Below the pieces are notes generated by a model. It worked only from the letters and a program-made list of their open reading frames with translations, made no database searches and was not told where the DNA came from. A stretch of 64,000 nucleotides of DNA, from positions 62,001 to 126,000 of the forward strand of contig NW_004190371.2 of assembly GCF_000224145.3 (NCBI RefSeq). Reading direction: 5' to 3'. Source of the DNA: Ciona intestinalis (Eukaryota; Chordata; Ascidiacea; Phlebobranchia; Cionidae). Both the position numbers and the translations under genes were made by a program. This document shows positions 43,957 through 56,630 of the stretch, piece by piece; positions within the stretch are counted from its first letter, which is position 1; each line of letters starts with the position of its first letter.

Positions 43957-46900
43957 TTAAAACAAACCTATAAAGTCTGACACTGGATCATTGCCATCCT
44001 CATTTCTTAGAGAGCCAGTGATGCTTTCGTTTTCAATAATTGGCAAGAACATATGTACAAAGTCAGATGTGTATGGAGGACATATTATGTCCAGAACCTG
44101 CAAAGCAACATACATTTTACCATACTATTTCTTGCACACAGAAAGCATATATCTATTTTTAAAATTAAGATTCTGATGCAGGTTAACCTAATAGCATGGC
44201 TCAATTTTAAAGCCCAGAACTTTCAGAACAATAAGTCGTTTTTTTTTCAACCTAATTGAACGATATTTAGATTCTGAGAAAAATCCAGCTATGTTTGGCT
44301 GTATGTTGAAACCCAACAAAAAGATATATGAACAGCCATACCTCAGTAACAAAATGTCGTATTAAAGAAACATCTGTGCCTTCTTTGTCGCTGCAATCTC
44401 GAATATAAGATATCACTGGCAGAACACAACCTCTGCTCATGAGATGGACCTGTTACATAAAAAGTTAAATAGATAAAAACTGTCACTGTGATAATTATAA
44501 GCATCTCCTACCATTCTGTCCAGGACTGTTTTCTTCATTTCAAGCTGAATTAGAGTGTCAAGATTTGAGAATGCAAGTTCAAAAAGATTGATCAACAACT
44601 TCAATACATCTTGGTGAAGTAAAACATGGCATGAGACAATCTATAACAACATGGGAAGTTACTACAAATAATGAACGTGTCTTAAAAAGGTGTTTAACAT
44701 GTGTGTACAGACACTGTAAGTACTTATCTACTTAATTTTTGTATTTAGTTTTTCTCACCTCATCTAACAAAGTTAAATGCAGAGGCGTATGGTCCATTTG
44801 CTTCTCAAAGTAAGTTGAATCGGAAACTATTTGTTCAATCCATTTCAACACTCCCGTGGCAACTACAGGATATCTAGTGTAGAAATATGAATGAATGTAA
44901 CTTGCTTTATCCTCCCATGGCAAAGTCATGTATTACAGATATAATACAACAACCTGTATTACAGATATAATACAACACACTTGATAATACAACAATGTAA
45001 GCAATTAATGATACAACACACTTGATTACGCAATATTTATTTCTAATTATAGACCTTTTGCAAGCAACATAAATTACATGCTTTTGTTTTAGCATTTAAC
45101 CTGCTTAAAATTATTGTCAGGGAATCTTCAAAAGCCACCATACACCATAAAAACACAAACAATATAAAATACTTTTATTATTTACTCTCCCACCTTATGC
45201 AGTGATACAAGGTCCCAATCTCTGACATTAATTCAAGCTGTCCTTTCCCCCCACACACAAGGTGATGAACTTTATCAATGGCTTGTGAAGTTTGTTGTAA
45301 TTCATCACAGTTTATCTTTCTACGATCGCCCTGATATTACCACAGAGTTATGTAATGTATATGAGTGTAAGTTGAAGTCAGGAATTTACTATATGTCTAT
45401 TGCATAGAAAATATACCTGTATTTACCCCTATTAACCATGGGTCTACTGCATGGAAAAAAATATATAACTGTATTGACTATAGGCCTATTACATGCATCA
45501 TTTAATAATTACATGACTGTATGCTAAGACACCGATTAAATAAGATACTGCAAACCTAAGTTTTTAAAATTTCCAGTGAGTGATTAAGATACATCACTTT
45601 AGCAGGAAAAAATGTTAAACAATTTTTGTAGGTGTCAAATATTTCAACTGTTAGATTGTATCTAAAGTTTAGATTTAATCAATTTTCTAGGTTGTTCAAG
45701 TATTAAGAATAGAATTATAAACAGGTATAATGATAACAAAATGACGCCAAATACAACTTACTCTGTATAGTTGTTCCGTAACACTTGCAGCATAAGCGAG
45801 TAGGAAGATATATTTGTGTTTATGATCAGGGTTGATCTTGGTTCCTTTGCTCGTGAACAAACTATCCACAAATAACTCAAGAAACAAAGGAAACTGAAAA
45901 TGATATATTTATTTATTTATTACAACTATATATTTAGGGAATTTACTAGCTTAAGAACAGAAAAAAAAACTTTTATATTTAGTAACAATATTTTTCAACT
46001 TCACAATTCATTAAATTATGTTTGTTTTTTAATCAATATTGTTTTTCTGTACCATTTAAGTTAAAAAAAGTTGAAAGCAGAAATAAAAATAAAAATTAAA
46101 AATGAGAAAGAGACCATATTATTTGAAATAAATAAACCTAAATTTAATTAAAATTAGAAAACAATATTGCCAATTGCAATTATTATATGCTGAATACAAA
46201 TTCGAACTTGATTAGGCTATTTGTTTATATAGTGGGGTGGGGGAAGATGGGACACCTTTGGCACATAATATCTAAATCCTGATCATGTTTTGAACAATTA
46301 CCAAAGGTTTAAGGGAGTTGTGAAAGCATAGTTTTATAATTTTTAATTTTCTTTGTTTACTACCAAATTGGACTGAAAAATAGAATGAACATGTGTCCCA
46401 TCTTCCCCCACCATACTATAATAACAAAAGGAAACATTAACACCCTCACCCTTAACAACTTGACAGGGGGTGGATCATCAGAGCTATATAACTTATGCAG
46501 GATAGTGACATCTCCAGGGTTGAGTTGTGATTTGGATAACATGGACATTATACACTGTTGTGCACGAGGGTATGCAGTAGCGCCATCTAGTGCTAGCGTT
46601 ATATGTGTCACATCATGACCCCTGGAAGAAATTGTTGGGAAAATAATTAAATGGGGTGAGACACGTAACTTTAGGGGTAAAATGTTATCCCTGCTTTTGA
46701 AACTAGGGGTAACAACATCGTATGGTATACATAGCATTCACCACAATAACCTCTTCTCGCTGTTTGAAAACTATTTAAACAATGTCCAGATATTGTTTAA
46801 AACATGTGATGATTTTAATGAGATATGATAGTATTACAAGATTTACTGGGGAACAACACATGAAGAAATAACATAATTTATTACTTTAAGTTAAATACAG

Positions 46901-49900
46901 ACTGTTCGTAGTTTTGACACTTTAGTGTCAGTTTAGTAGGGTCTGATAAGTTGACAAGTTGTTAATCCGATTCTACCAATCCAGCCCTGGTTGTACTTTA
47001 TTTTTTAATTCAAACAGTCCGTTATTCTGTCTAACTATTTCGGTTCATTAATAAAACATTTGGGCATGTACTTTGTTGACTCTGCCATGGAATAGAAATG
47101 TTAGCCTAAGTTACTCCAGACTATATTATTTAATATTCTATAAACACAGACATTAATGATTATGTTTTAAATATGACCTTGTTTTAAATATTCTCTTAAA
47201 AAAGAAAAACTTTTAAAATTGCTACTACTAAGTTTTAGGGGCTTGGAACTTAAAAAGTCCACTGAAAAAAAGATTTAACTTTTTTAGATTAACATTCAAT
47301 TTATTGATTAATCAATAAACTGGTCAATGCAATTACTGTGGAAGCACAATAAGCACAAGAGGAGAGTATGATGCTTTTCTGCATTAGATAGTAAAACCTT
47401 TTACCACTGGTTAACATCTTAAAGTATTAGCACAACTATTTTATTAAATATTAGAGGCAACAGGCAACCAAAATTATTATAGCCTTTTCTTCTCAAGTTT
47501 AAATAAAAATTTTTGACTCATTTAATGCATGTACCAATGTACATGAAAGTTTGTTTATAGAGATTTACAATTACTTTTTTTCACACTTTTATGAACAGCA
47601 CATTGTCTGTGATTATATTTAAGTAACATGATAGCATTGCATGAATTGATTAATATGCAAATAAGGCGATCAATTGTAGTCTATTCACCTATACCAATTT
47701 CTGAAGAATGTCGTAATGGTCTATGAAGGTAGCATGTCAAAAGTGCAAAAGTATTTAGTTTGCTTCTAAGTTTCCATTATATACAGAATACAACGTCACC
47801 ATGAGCATCAAACATTTTATATTGCAGGGGTGGCTAGATGCCCCTGCCACCCCAGGTTTGGCGCTTGTAATCAACATAACATACTTTTGTTTTGCATATT
47901 TTTGAATTTCCTGCGAGATCCTCCTAACTACAGTTCCTCCATTCTTGTTCTGAGCAAGTATTGCCATGACAACTTGTGTGTAGAGGTAGGTATGCTCAGC
48001 GTGGCAAACCATTTTCTGTTCAAGATAATTTTACTTTTAAGAAAACATTTCAGAAAGAGTGTTTTTAAAAATAAAAATAATTAATTTCTAACATAATTAC
48101 AGCAAACACAATCGTTACCTCAAAATTTGATTAAAAATTGGACATTAACTGTATTAAAGATACTTAGACAAAATGTCAACAAAACATGTGCATAAACTAT
48201 TGCAGGCATTAGCTATAAGCATTAGCTATATTGTATAGGCCCACATAGTAATATATAGAAAGTAACATTACTAAAGCAAATAAATTAAACCCTAATATCT
48301 TTAAACCGCATTACGTATCTCAGATTACTGAAACTAAACTTTAACTAAAAAAACATTTAAACAGAAATAAATCACTATTTTTTTATTTATAAGATTAAAT
48401 TTAAAAAAAACTTACAGCAAACTCTGGAATATTTTGCTTCAATGCTTCTTCTGCCCCACCTTCCAATATGGTGGCAAGACATGTTCGTAAAACACGAGAA
48501 AAAACTTCAAGTTGTGTGCATGCTGTTGATACGTTGGTGATTTCTGCTTGGTAGCCAGCATCGGATATTAACTGCAGTGGAAAAGTGGATGAGATTCAAA
48601 TATTTTTTACTACATATAACATTTTAACCATTTAATAAATAGGAATTAATTCACTGCATTAATTAAAAATGAACTACATTTTGAAAAGAGAAAACTACAA
48701 TTTCATAGTTTAATACATTTTAAGATATTAATGGATAAAAATTCTTGGTATATTAGAAAAAAATGGAAAAAAGAAAAAAAAAACTGAAGTGTATGCAACA
48801 AGTCAGATATTGAACACATGTTTTACAACATGCAGCACTTGAATTACTACACTGATTTACAACATGGATCAATATACAATAATCACTAACCCTTTCTACT
48901 GTGTGTGCAGTCTATGGTAATTTACTTACGGCATCATCATCACAATTTTATTTACAAACTCATGCTTGGAAATATTACAAACAATATGTGACACACAAGA
49001 CGCCATGAGTCAAAATAAAAAGTAAACAGTGGTAAATCACGGTGTTGTTGTAGGAAGTTATAAAATAGATTTATGCTCACACTCAAGCCTACGCAGTTGT
49101 CTCATTTTTTGCAGGTATTAGAACAAAAATGAAGAAAAAAAAATTGTAGCAAAATGGAATACTCTCATTTCAACTGTGTAGCTTGGTGATAGAATCGCTA
49201 AGCCTATAACTATAACGGTATACACCATGCTTATACATCAAACTATTGTCAAAAAATACAATGTAATATGTCACGCAAGAGACATGTCTATTGGGCCAGC
49301 TTGCATTGTAAATCACAAGCCAATTTAACTTACTTTAATTGTGAAGTTTAACATGAGACAGTCAGGATATTCCTCAGCAAGTTTGTAAAACAGTTGTCTC
49401 CATTTTTGGTGGGCGATCATACTTTCCAACCATGATGGAGTCTGAATAACATTGCACAGTTTATTAACAAACAAAGATCAAGGTTATGATGTGTAAGCAG
49501 GTGACATCAGATGTTTAATTTACAGTTTTACACCTTTGAACATGTTTTATCCGGCTGTCTGTACAAACAAGCAGGGCCAAACTGTAAAGTGTCCACCACA
49601 TTATTTAATGAAGTTTCTATGTTTCAGTATGAATTTAAAGGCATTTTATCAAAGTCATCCAAGATTTTGTTAAAAATTTATTTTGAAAGCTGAAGCTCAC
49701 TTATATACATTAGAATCAAACTGTGAAACTGATAATACAAAACAAAACACAAAAATCAACAAGAGCAACCATAGATTAGTATTAGCCACAAAGTTTTTCC
49801 ATTGCCTTTCTACTTAAATAATTCATGACAGACATACATAATGCACATCGACTTTCAGGCTTAATATAATTTTACGTAAAATTCAGAATAATTTTGCATC

Positions 49901-51815
49901 TTCGCAAATTAGCAATGCACTTGAATGCAAAGCTTTTAACCGATCGGAAAAGTTCATTATCAAAAAATAACAAAAAGGCACAAAAGGCTACCACAGTTCA
50001 CTTGAATTTAATTCATTGAAAATTGTAGGATTTCAAACTGAAAGCCATTTCAGTTCTGAATATATATTTTTTGATTTAATTTTAGTGGTTCCAAGACACT
50101 TAAACCTTTGCAATAGTTTCACTTTCATTGGTATCTGTACTTGATAACTCTAAAAGCTAAAATCTTAAAAATACATCCCTGCCATGCCCACTTAACATAA
50201 ATAGTGAAGGAATAGACCATATCATACCTCTCCCTCCTCAGTGAATATTGTATCAGCTTTCTTTGGATCAAAATGCTTGAGAAGCAAATCTTTTAGATGA
50301 TCTTCCACCAAATCCTGAACCTGAGTTGGCGCCAGACCTACATAGATAATACACTAATGATAGTAGCAATGATAATAGCAATAGTTACAAATTTTTGTGC
50401 TATTCTCCGATTAAACCCTTTTGGTTCCATTTAAGGAAACAAAGAAAAGTTGAGTTCAATATTTAAAATGCTCTCTTTACAAACTACTATTAATTTAAGG
50501 TACTTGCAAAATTAAACTAGCAAAGATATTCAAATTAATGTATTAGTTTAATGGTGTGACCAGGCCGCCAGGCAGTAATAGACAGGATGACATATTATAT
50601 GAATTCTTCTTTAAAAAAATCATTTGAATAATAGCAACTTTAGTGAGAAAACAAATTAGTATCATTCTAGTAATATACAAATAAAGAATATAATAAAACT
50701 TGAACAAACTGTTTTGCATTCTGTTAAAATTTCTGACAATTTATTAAATGTACGACTGTACGAACCGCACATGATCAACCACTCAGCAAGAAGATTGACA
50801 GTTTGCGCAACAGCAGAATAATTTTCCGATAATAATTCCACAACTTTTTCTGGCATTCCTCCAGCTTGGAAGTAACTGTGTTAATTGAAACCAAAGTGAA
50901 TTAGAAAGTGACATTATGTAATTGTTGGATTTTATATATTGGTGTAGTAAGACAAAATACACACCAACTGAAATGGCATAAAAAAAATAAAAATAAAACC
51001 GGGCAAATTTTAAAATTTGAATTTTAAAATGACATCACAAACAAAACACAAAAACTAATATTATAATAAAAGTATTTTAAATTTAATCAATCAGCTTTTT
51101 AAATAAAAAACCCCAACACAGTAAATCCCCAATTAACCAGTATAGCTGGATAAATATTATTAAAAATTTGGCCAATTACCCAAAAATGAATTACAACAAT
51201 CTAAAGTTAATAATTATTATATATACATAACCAATTACCGTTTAAGACAAGTAAATATAGAAGGTTCCATGATGTAATCTTTACTTGACATCTCCATGAC
51301 ACAAGTATCCTTAATTGAAGTTCCTCCATCTTCAACATTTGAATCCATCTGTGGAGTTATGATGTCATAAAACATAAATAGCTGAACGACAGTGGAAAAT
51401 TGAATCCAGGTATTTATGAATAATTTAAAGATAGCAGAATTTAAAATTTATTAAAAAAATGACACTAATATTGTGTAGTTTATCACACATTTTGTAAAAC
51501 ATCGTATATGCTTTTAAATAAGCTTTCAAACAAAATAGACAATAGTGTGCTGTACTGCTGTGCAATAAGTCAATTAGAACATAGTTATTGCAAATAAAGG
51601 CAGCAATTTATACCAAACAAACAATCCTGCAAAACAAATTTGACTTAATTAGTTGTAAATTTAATGCTATCAAAAAATAATGGGACGGCAGACACACTGT
51701 GGCGCATGCGCTGGTAAAATAAAAAAACTTAAAACAAGTGAAATAATAAAAAAATACTTACAGAACTTGCTTGGTTCATGCTCCCTCCACCCCATGATCC
51801 TTCACTACCCTCCAT
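43957..51815 (-). CDS. NELFCD: NELFC/D (TH1), negative elongation factor subunit
   Basis: Subunit of the NELF complex that pauses RNA polymerase II near promoters. Exons on the minus strand: 51815-51762, 51348-51239, 50875-50766, 50337-50228, 49441-49334, 48571-48416, 48015-47885, 46621-46450, 45893-45762, 45330-45194, 44873-44759, 44640-44512, 44449-44342, 44097-43957. Phases agree throughout, giving 570 aa (human about 590). Family blocks: [53 protein letters not shown]-like [57 protein letters not shown] and [20 protein letters not shown]. The last exon ends [10 protein letters not shown] and stop; a donor at 43968 could instead splice to another terminal exon, since human continues EFIAHCKSNF. 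Exons 2, 3 and 4 are each exactly 110 nt. Confidence 0.94.
44888..44926 (-). repeat. SINE tail fragment in NELFC/D intron 10
   Basis: ATGAATGAATGTAACTTGCT then TTATCCTCCCATGGC is the minus-oriented tail of the SINE. It ends 15 bp from the exon 11 acceptor. Confidence 0.6.
46227..46420. mobile_element. Palindromic MITE copy in NELFC/D intron 8
   Basis: Ends TATAGTGGGGTGGGGGAAGA and TGTCCCATCTTCCCCCACCA, 30 bp downstream of the exon 8 donor. One of the best preserved copies. Confidence 0.78.
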
Positions 51816-53310
51816 ACTTAACTATCTATAATACATAACCATAAATAAAAAGCCATGCATAAATATAATACCATTGCAAATATGATGTAAAATCAAAAGA
51901 AAAAATGACGGCAGTTAAATTTGGCTTAAAGGAGTTTCGTTAATTGGGAAAGTGAAAAATTTGCAAATTCAAGTAATATTGAAGTTTGAAAATAATCAAA
52001 ACACATTGTGAAACATACTTAAAAGGATACATAGAACATTTCACACTGGTTTAAATATTTAAACATACACATGCTGTCTTAAAGTAGTACTAATACTTTT
52101 AACACTGCCTTTATATTCAGATAATTAAAATATCAAATTGTTCGAATCGAAATTTCACCTGTATTTGGGTTACTACTGTTCATAAAAAATGTTATACGGT
52201 AAAGTAAAAATTACAGAAATCAGAACACGTAAATTAAAACATTATAATACTGCAAGAAATCACAGCATAGTACCAACTGGTACCTTATTAAATGATAAAA
52301 ATACAACAATTGTGAAATTAATCTTGTGTTACAGAAATAAGCTGTAAAAGAAACAATTAAAAGTCTGCTTTCGTACAAATCAAAAACAAGCATTACAGTG
52401 ACACAGCAGGTGATAATATGAATGTGGCAAGACAAATATAGAAACAAAATATCTTTTCATTGGATAGGTGATGTTATTTTTAAGATTGTTTTACAGATTT
52501 TTTTGTTATTGTTCATAAATGTTTACTGTTTAAAAATGCTACAGAACTAAAAAGATTATTTGTGACAATAGGCTATTAGCTTTCATGTTGATGCAATAGT
52601 ATTAAATTAAACCTACTACTGCATTATAAGCATTAGCATACATTGGCTGACATACGATGTTATTGATTATTGTTGTGTATGAAAACACTTCAAAACAAAT
52701 TGTGAAAAAATGTTTTGTTTTTTGAGCTGCCATATTGTTATTGTACACAACATTAAAAAGCAAATAACATTATATTGTATCTGACAGGTGTGTCTGCAGC
52801 AAAATATATACGTAGCTAATATAATGGTAATATGGGTGCTTCAGATGTGGTCAAATAAAAATTTAAAAAAAAGGTTGCTTTAGTGTAGGATAATGCTTCC
52901 ACATGCAGTGTATGTACGAGGTGAAAAGCTTAATTCATTATACATGAGTTGGTTACAATGCATTACCTGTAGCTAATGCTTCAGAAATAGATTCTAGTGA
53001 TGATACTACTGCTGTCACATTATATTAAAAACTGCCAATTGAAATACTTTTACTAACTATGAAATGCTTATGGGAATGAAATTTCAAATAAGACAAGTTC
53101 AAATACTAATATTTATAAACAGTAGTAAAAAACTATTTTTTAAAATTTGATGCTAGCTGTTGCTGAAACAAAATTTTGTTAATAAATAAGATGTTTCTAG
53201 GATCCAAATGCATTTGTTAAGAGAGGATACAGCTTGATGTTCAATCAAAGTGGTCAGAAAGCTTGCAGCCTTTAAGCAAATTCTCCATCAGCTTTACAAA
53301 GCTGTTCAAT
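51816..53310. other. Intergenic between NELFC/D and FEZ
   Basis: AT-rich, unique-looking DNA that should hold the NELFC/D promoter and the FEZ 3' UTR. I see no exon and no recognisable repeat copy. Confidence 0.4.
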
Positions 53311-54564
53311 TCAAAGTTTTAATGTTCTTGAACCATTAGGTGCAGGACACAGAACTTTTAAAATATATGCTGTAAGTAGGGAGGGAACTTCATCACTATC
53401 TGATTTAATTGCATCTAAGATTTTAATCATGGCTTGTAAGTTTTCAAGGGTAGGTGTAGGACCACTGCTGCATGGAATAACAGATGTTAAGTACCGGCCA
53501 GCTGACACAGAATCTGTCGTCGCGCTTTTCCTTAAACGTCCAAACTTTTTAGGAGGTGCAGCGGCCACTTTTCGAAATTGCTCCTGTTTGTACTGCACTT
53601 CTAAGACACGAGAAATAAAACAGTTTTTCACCTCGTTTTCGTAGTTTAGTTCATCTCGTCGACCAAGTTCATGTAGTAAATCCGCTGATAGCATTTTTAC
53701 CTGATCTTCTAAATCAGCATTAATATCATTTAACTCAGATAAGGTAAGCAGTTTCAACACAGATGCCCGGTCACTTTCCTCTTGACTGGATGGGGATCCA
53801 ATTGATGGTCTTAATCCGGATGCAGGAAACGGCTCCTGAAACTCCCCATCTTCCAGAGAGGACTTGTCAAAAATGATCCCGGTTTCTTGTTGAATCTCAT
53901 AATCCTCCACAGCATTCGCAACATCCGCATCATGCATGATCTCTTCCAACTCTTCTATTACTTCATCAGCAGTCTGCATCATCTTATTACTCTCCCCATA
54001 AGGAGGTTGGTAAACTGAACCCGATTCTTCAGTGTAAACATTGTATTCAATCATTCTATGAAAATCCATTTGTTTTTCCAACTCTGGATCTTCCGTTTCA
54101 GCTTTTACTTCCTTCTCATTTGAAGTAGCTTTTTCACCAGGCAAATCTAAGGCAGGAATATGAAGTTTTCTTACCAGCGATGTTTCCCAATTTAACGGTT
54201 GAACTAAACCGTAATTATCCGACAAACGTTTCCAAATATAGTCATCAGTTATCGTTTCCGCATTAAATGGCTTCACCGGATTTTCTTGAACTTTATTATT
54301 ATTAGATGCATTAATCCTAAAACATGCTGCTAATTTCTCATCAAAAGTTTGAACAAGATCTTCCATACTGCTGTAGCTTAGCAACTCTGGGTCAGGAATA
54401 AAGTTATCAATACTGTCCAGGTTTTCACTATTTCCAAAAGACATGTTTTGATTTTTTACGTCCTCCAATTGTTCTACATTGGTGGAACACATGTTTAATC
54501 TGGTTGGAGAAAAACTTGCAAAACTTTCCCATTCATCTTCTATCTGGGCAATCGGTGCAGCCAT
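53311..54564 (-). CDS. FEZ: FEZ1/FEZ2, kinesin cargo adaptor, intronless
   Basis: 417 aa (human FEZ1 392). Fasciculation and elongation protein zeta family: cytosolic adaptors that link kinesin-1 to cargo and act in axon growth. An acidic N-terminal half contains the conserved block SSMEDLVQTFDEKLAACFR (about residues 65-84) and TADEVIEELEEIM. The C-terminal half has the coiled-coil core LGRRDELNYENEVKNCFIS and then YLTSVIPCSSG, and ends PSLLTAYILKVLCP plus a short tail, all matching FEZ1/2. The gene is a single uninterrupted coding exon, unlike vertebrate FEZ genes. The common ancestor predates the FEZ1/FEZ2 split, so a 1 or 2 label is not meaningful. Confidence 0.92.
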   Translation of the reverse strand: MAAPIAQIEDEWESFASFSPTRLNMCSTNVEQLEDVKNQNMSFGNSENLDSIDNFIPDPELLSYSSMEDLVQTFDEKLAACFRINASNNNKVQENPVKPFNAETITDDYIWKRLSDNYGLVQPLNWETSLVRKLHIPALDLPGEKATSNEKEVKAETEDPELEKQMDFHRMIEYNVYTEESGSVYQPPYGESNKMMQTADEVIEELEEIMHDADVANAVEDYEIQQETGIIFDKSSLEDGEFQEPFPASGLRPSIGSPSSQEESDRASVLKLLTLSELNDINADLEDQVKMLSADLLHELGRRDELNYENEVKNCFISRVLEVQYKQEQFRKVAAAPPKKFGRLRKSATTDSVSAGRYLTSVIPCSSGPTPTLENLQAMIKILDAIKSDSDEVPSLLTAYILKVLCPAPNGSRTLKL

Positions 54565-55173
54565 TTCAGCAAAACAACCAAACTATTCCCTAACCCAAAA
54601 TGAAGATCTATAACATTTTAGGTAAAAGAGACCTTTAGTTCTTACTTAATAGCTTAGAGATAAATAAAAAACATTGTTTTTGTCACTCGAAACTATTATG
54701 ACAACATGGCCGACAGACAAAGTTGACAGAGGGCAAAACGCCAAAAATATCAAATTAAACAGACAAATACACTTAATTGCGCGTTTGGTATGGGCATGTC
54801 TATAACCCTGAAACCCTGACGACATACTTGCCGCTGATTGTATAGTGTTCTTTGCTGATACCCGCTGTGGAATTATTGAGCACGTAAGTGGTAATATATT
54901 TATACAAACAAGGGAACTTGGGGGAGTTCCCGAAGTAAGGACCAAAATATTGAGGTGTATATGCACCAAAAATAAAAAGACAAAGATAGTACCATAGTTG
55001 GTATGATAGTACCAACGAGAGCAGAGACAATACTGAGACAAACATGCAACAAACACAACAGCTTAAACAGCTTAAACAAAAAGGGTACACGTTTGAAAAC
55101 TAATCAACGGGAACATAGTCATTGAAACATCTATCACGCCCCCTACCTAGAGGTATAAACAATAAACATATCG

Positions 55174-55364
55174 CAGAGTAGGGGGAGCTAGGACACTTTT
55201 AGCACATAATATCCAAATATCCTGATCGTGTTTTAAACAAGTAACAACGGTCTATGGGAGTCATAAGAATGCGATTTTACAATTCTTTGAATGTTCTTTG
55301 TTTACCACCAAATGGCACGAGAAATAAAGGGAAAAGGTGTCCCATCTTCTCCCATCCTACTATA
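55174..55364. mobile_element. Palindromic MITE copy
   Basis: Ends CAGAGTAGGGGGAGCTAGGA and GTCCCATCTTCTCCCATCCT; interior TATCCAAATATCCTGATCGT is close to the consensus. Confidence 0.75.
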
Positions 55365-55856
55365 TTTCTAGTAGGCCGTGCATGAACAAATAAAATTTGG
55401 TTCAAATTTTGAAGTAAAATCATCTGCAAAGTACACCATATTGAATGATTCTCTTGTCGTATCTTTACAATATATATTTATAACGTCCAGATGTTAATAA
55501 GCACCGCCCAAATTGCGTCATGTTATTAGGAACCGCAATGACAGTGACCTACAACCGACCGTGGCATCACTGTGTCGGTAGCGGTCTAAACATCTATAGC
55601 GTAGCATCACTTGACACTTGGGACGATGTCCACCTAACAAAAAAAAAAATAAATTCAGATTGATTTGCCGTTTTCAGTGGGTATTTAGCACAATAACATC
55701 GTTTCCATTCTATGCGGGTGAGATCTTACGGCTAGGCTTGAATCAGATATGGCCAGTTTAACGTTAAATATCAGCATCACCGAGTTATTTACGCCTTTTC
55801 TATTTTTTGTTCTTACTGATTTTGCTCAATATTGGGCGATATTTGCACAGTCTGAC

Positions 55857-56113
55857 ACCGTAGCAAGATGGTTAGCGCACCGGCTTCTAACCCAGAGGTA
55901 ATGGGTTCAAGGCTCGTCGCTGCTTTGGGCCAGACTTAACGGCAATTATCCAACCCAGTGGTCGCTTATGGGTTGTCCAAGTTATCAGCCAAACATAAAA
56001 AAAATAATCACCCACAAAGTATTATACATGGTAACTCGTAAGATGCTCTAAGGTCTACGACTGTTGTTATCGATCAGCCACGCGAATATAAAGTAAGTTA
56101 CGTTCATTCATAT
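55857..56113 (+). repeat. tRNA-derived SINE, full length
   Basis: Best head in the window: A-box-like TAGCAAGATGGTTAGCGC and B-box-like GGGTTCAAGGCTC, 30 bp apart. Then CAATTATCCAACCCAGTGGT, CACCCACAAAGTATTATACA and tail ATATAAAGTAAGTTACGTTC. Confidence 0.78.
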
Positions 56114-56630
56114 GCCCCATCTTACCCCACTGTAACAATAAAAAATGTAGGCGAACAATATGTCGCGTTGTGTAAATCGTTTCAATATGTTGGTGCAGGA
56201 TAAAGTACGTTACAATATGACGTAAAAATACTAAATTGTTTTAAAAGTAGACTCGCGTTGTAGAATAGTCGTAGCCTAATTACCATTTTGGCTTGTCGAT
56301 ACGGTAAATTTCTATGTCGCTGTGTCCAACGTCCATGTGTCGTGTTTTGAAAGTGCAGCGAATCGCTTGACAGACAAGATAGCGACGTTCGTACGTAACG
56401 TAGCGTCAGTATTACCTTACAGACTTGCCTGCAGAGCAATAAGCACCGCGATTTTTGCTTTCAAAAGCTTAGTTGTTTATTTCATAGCTAGCATTTTCCA
56501 TAGGTTGAATATGTCTGTATGATGTGTTTTTCTTGATTATTCTTAATATAATCACAGTATATAATTATAAACAATTGCAGAATCAAGTCTACGTAACGTT
56601 CCACCGTCTGCGGTGTATTACAATAATAAA

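Larger units (their letters stand above)
54565..56630. other. Divergent interval between FEZ and GNPTAB
   Basis: Holds a MITE (55174-55364) and a full-length SINE (55857-56113). The FEZ and GNPTAB starts point away from each other across about 2.1 kb, so both promoters lie here. No other exon is supported. Confidence 0.5.

Noticed and set aside
55880-55935. tRNA-like sequence with A and B boxes
   Set aside because: Head of a SINE; no cloverleaf or anticodon arm that I could fold, and the SINE body follows.
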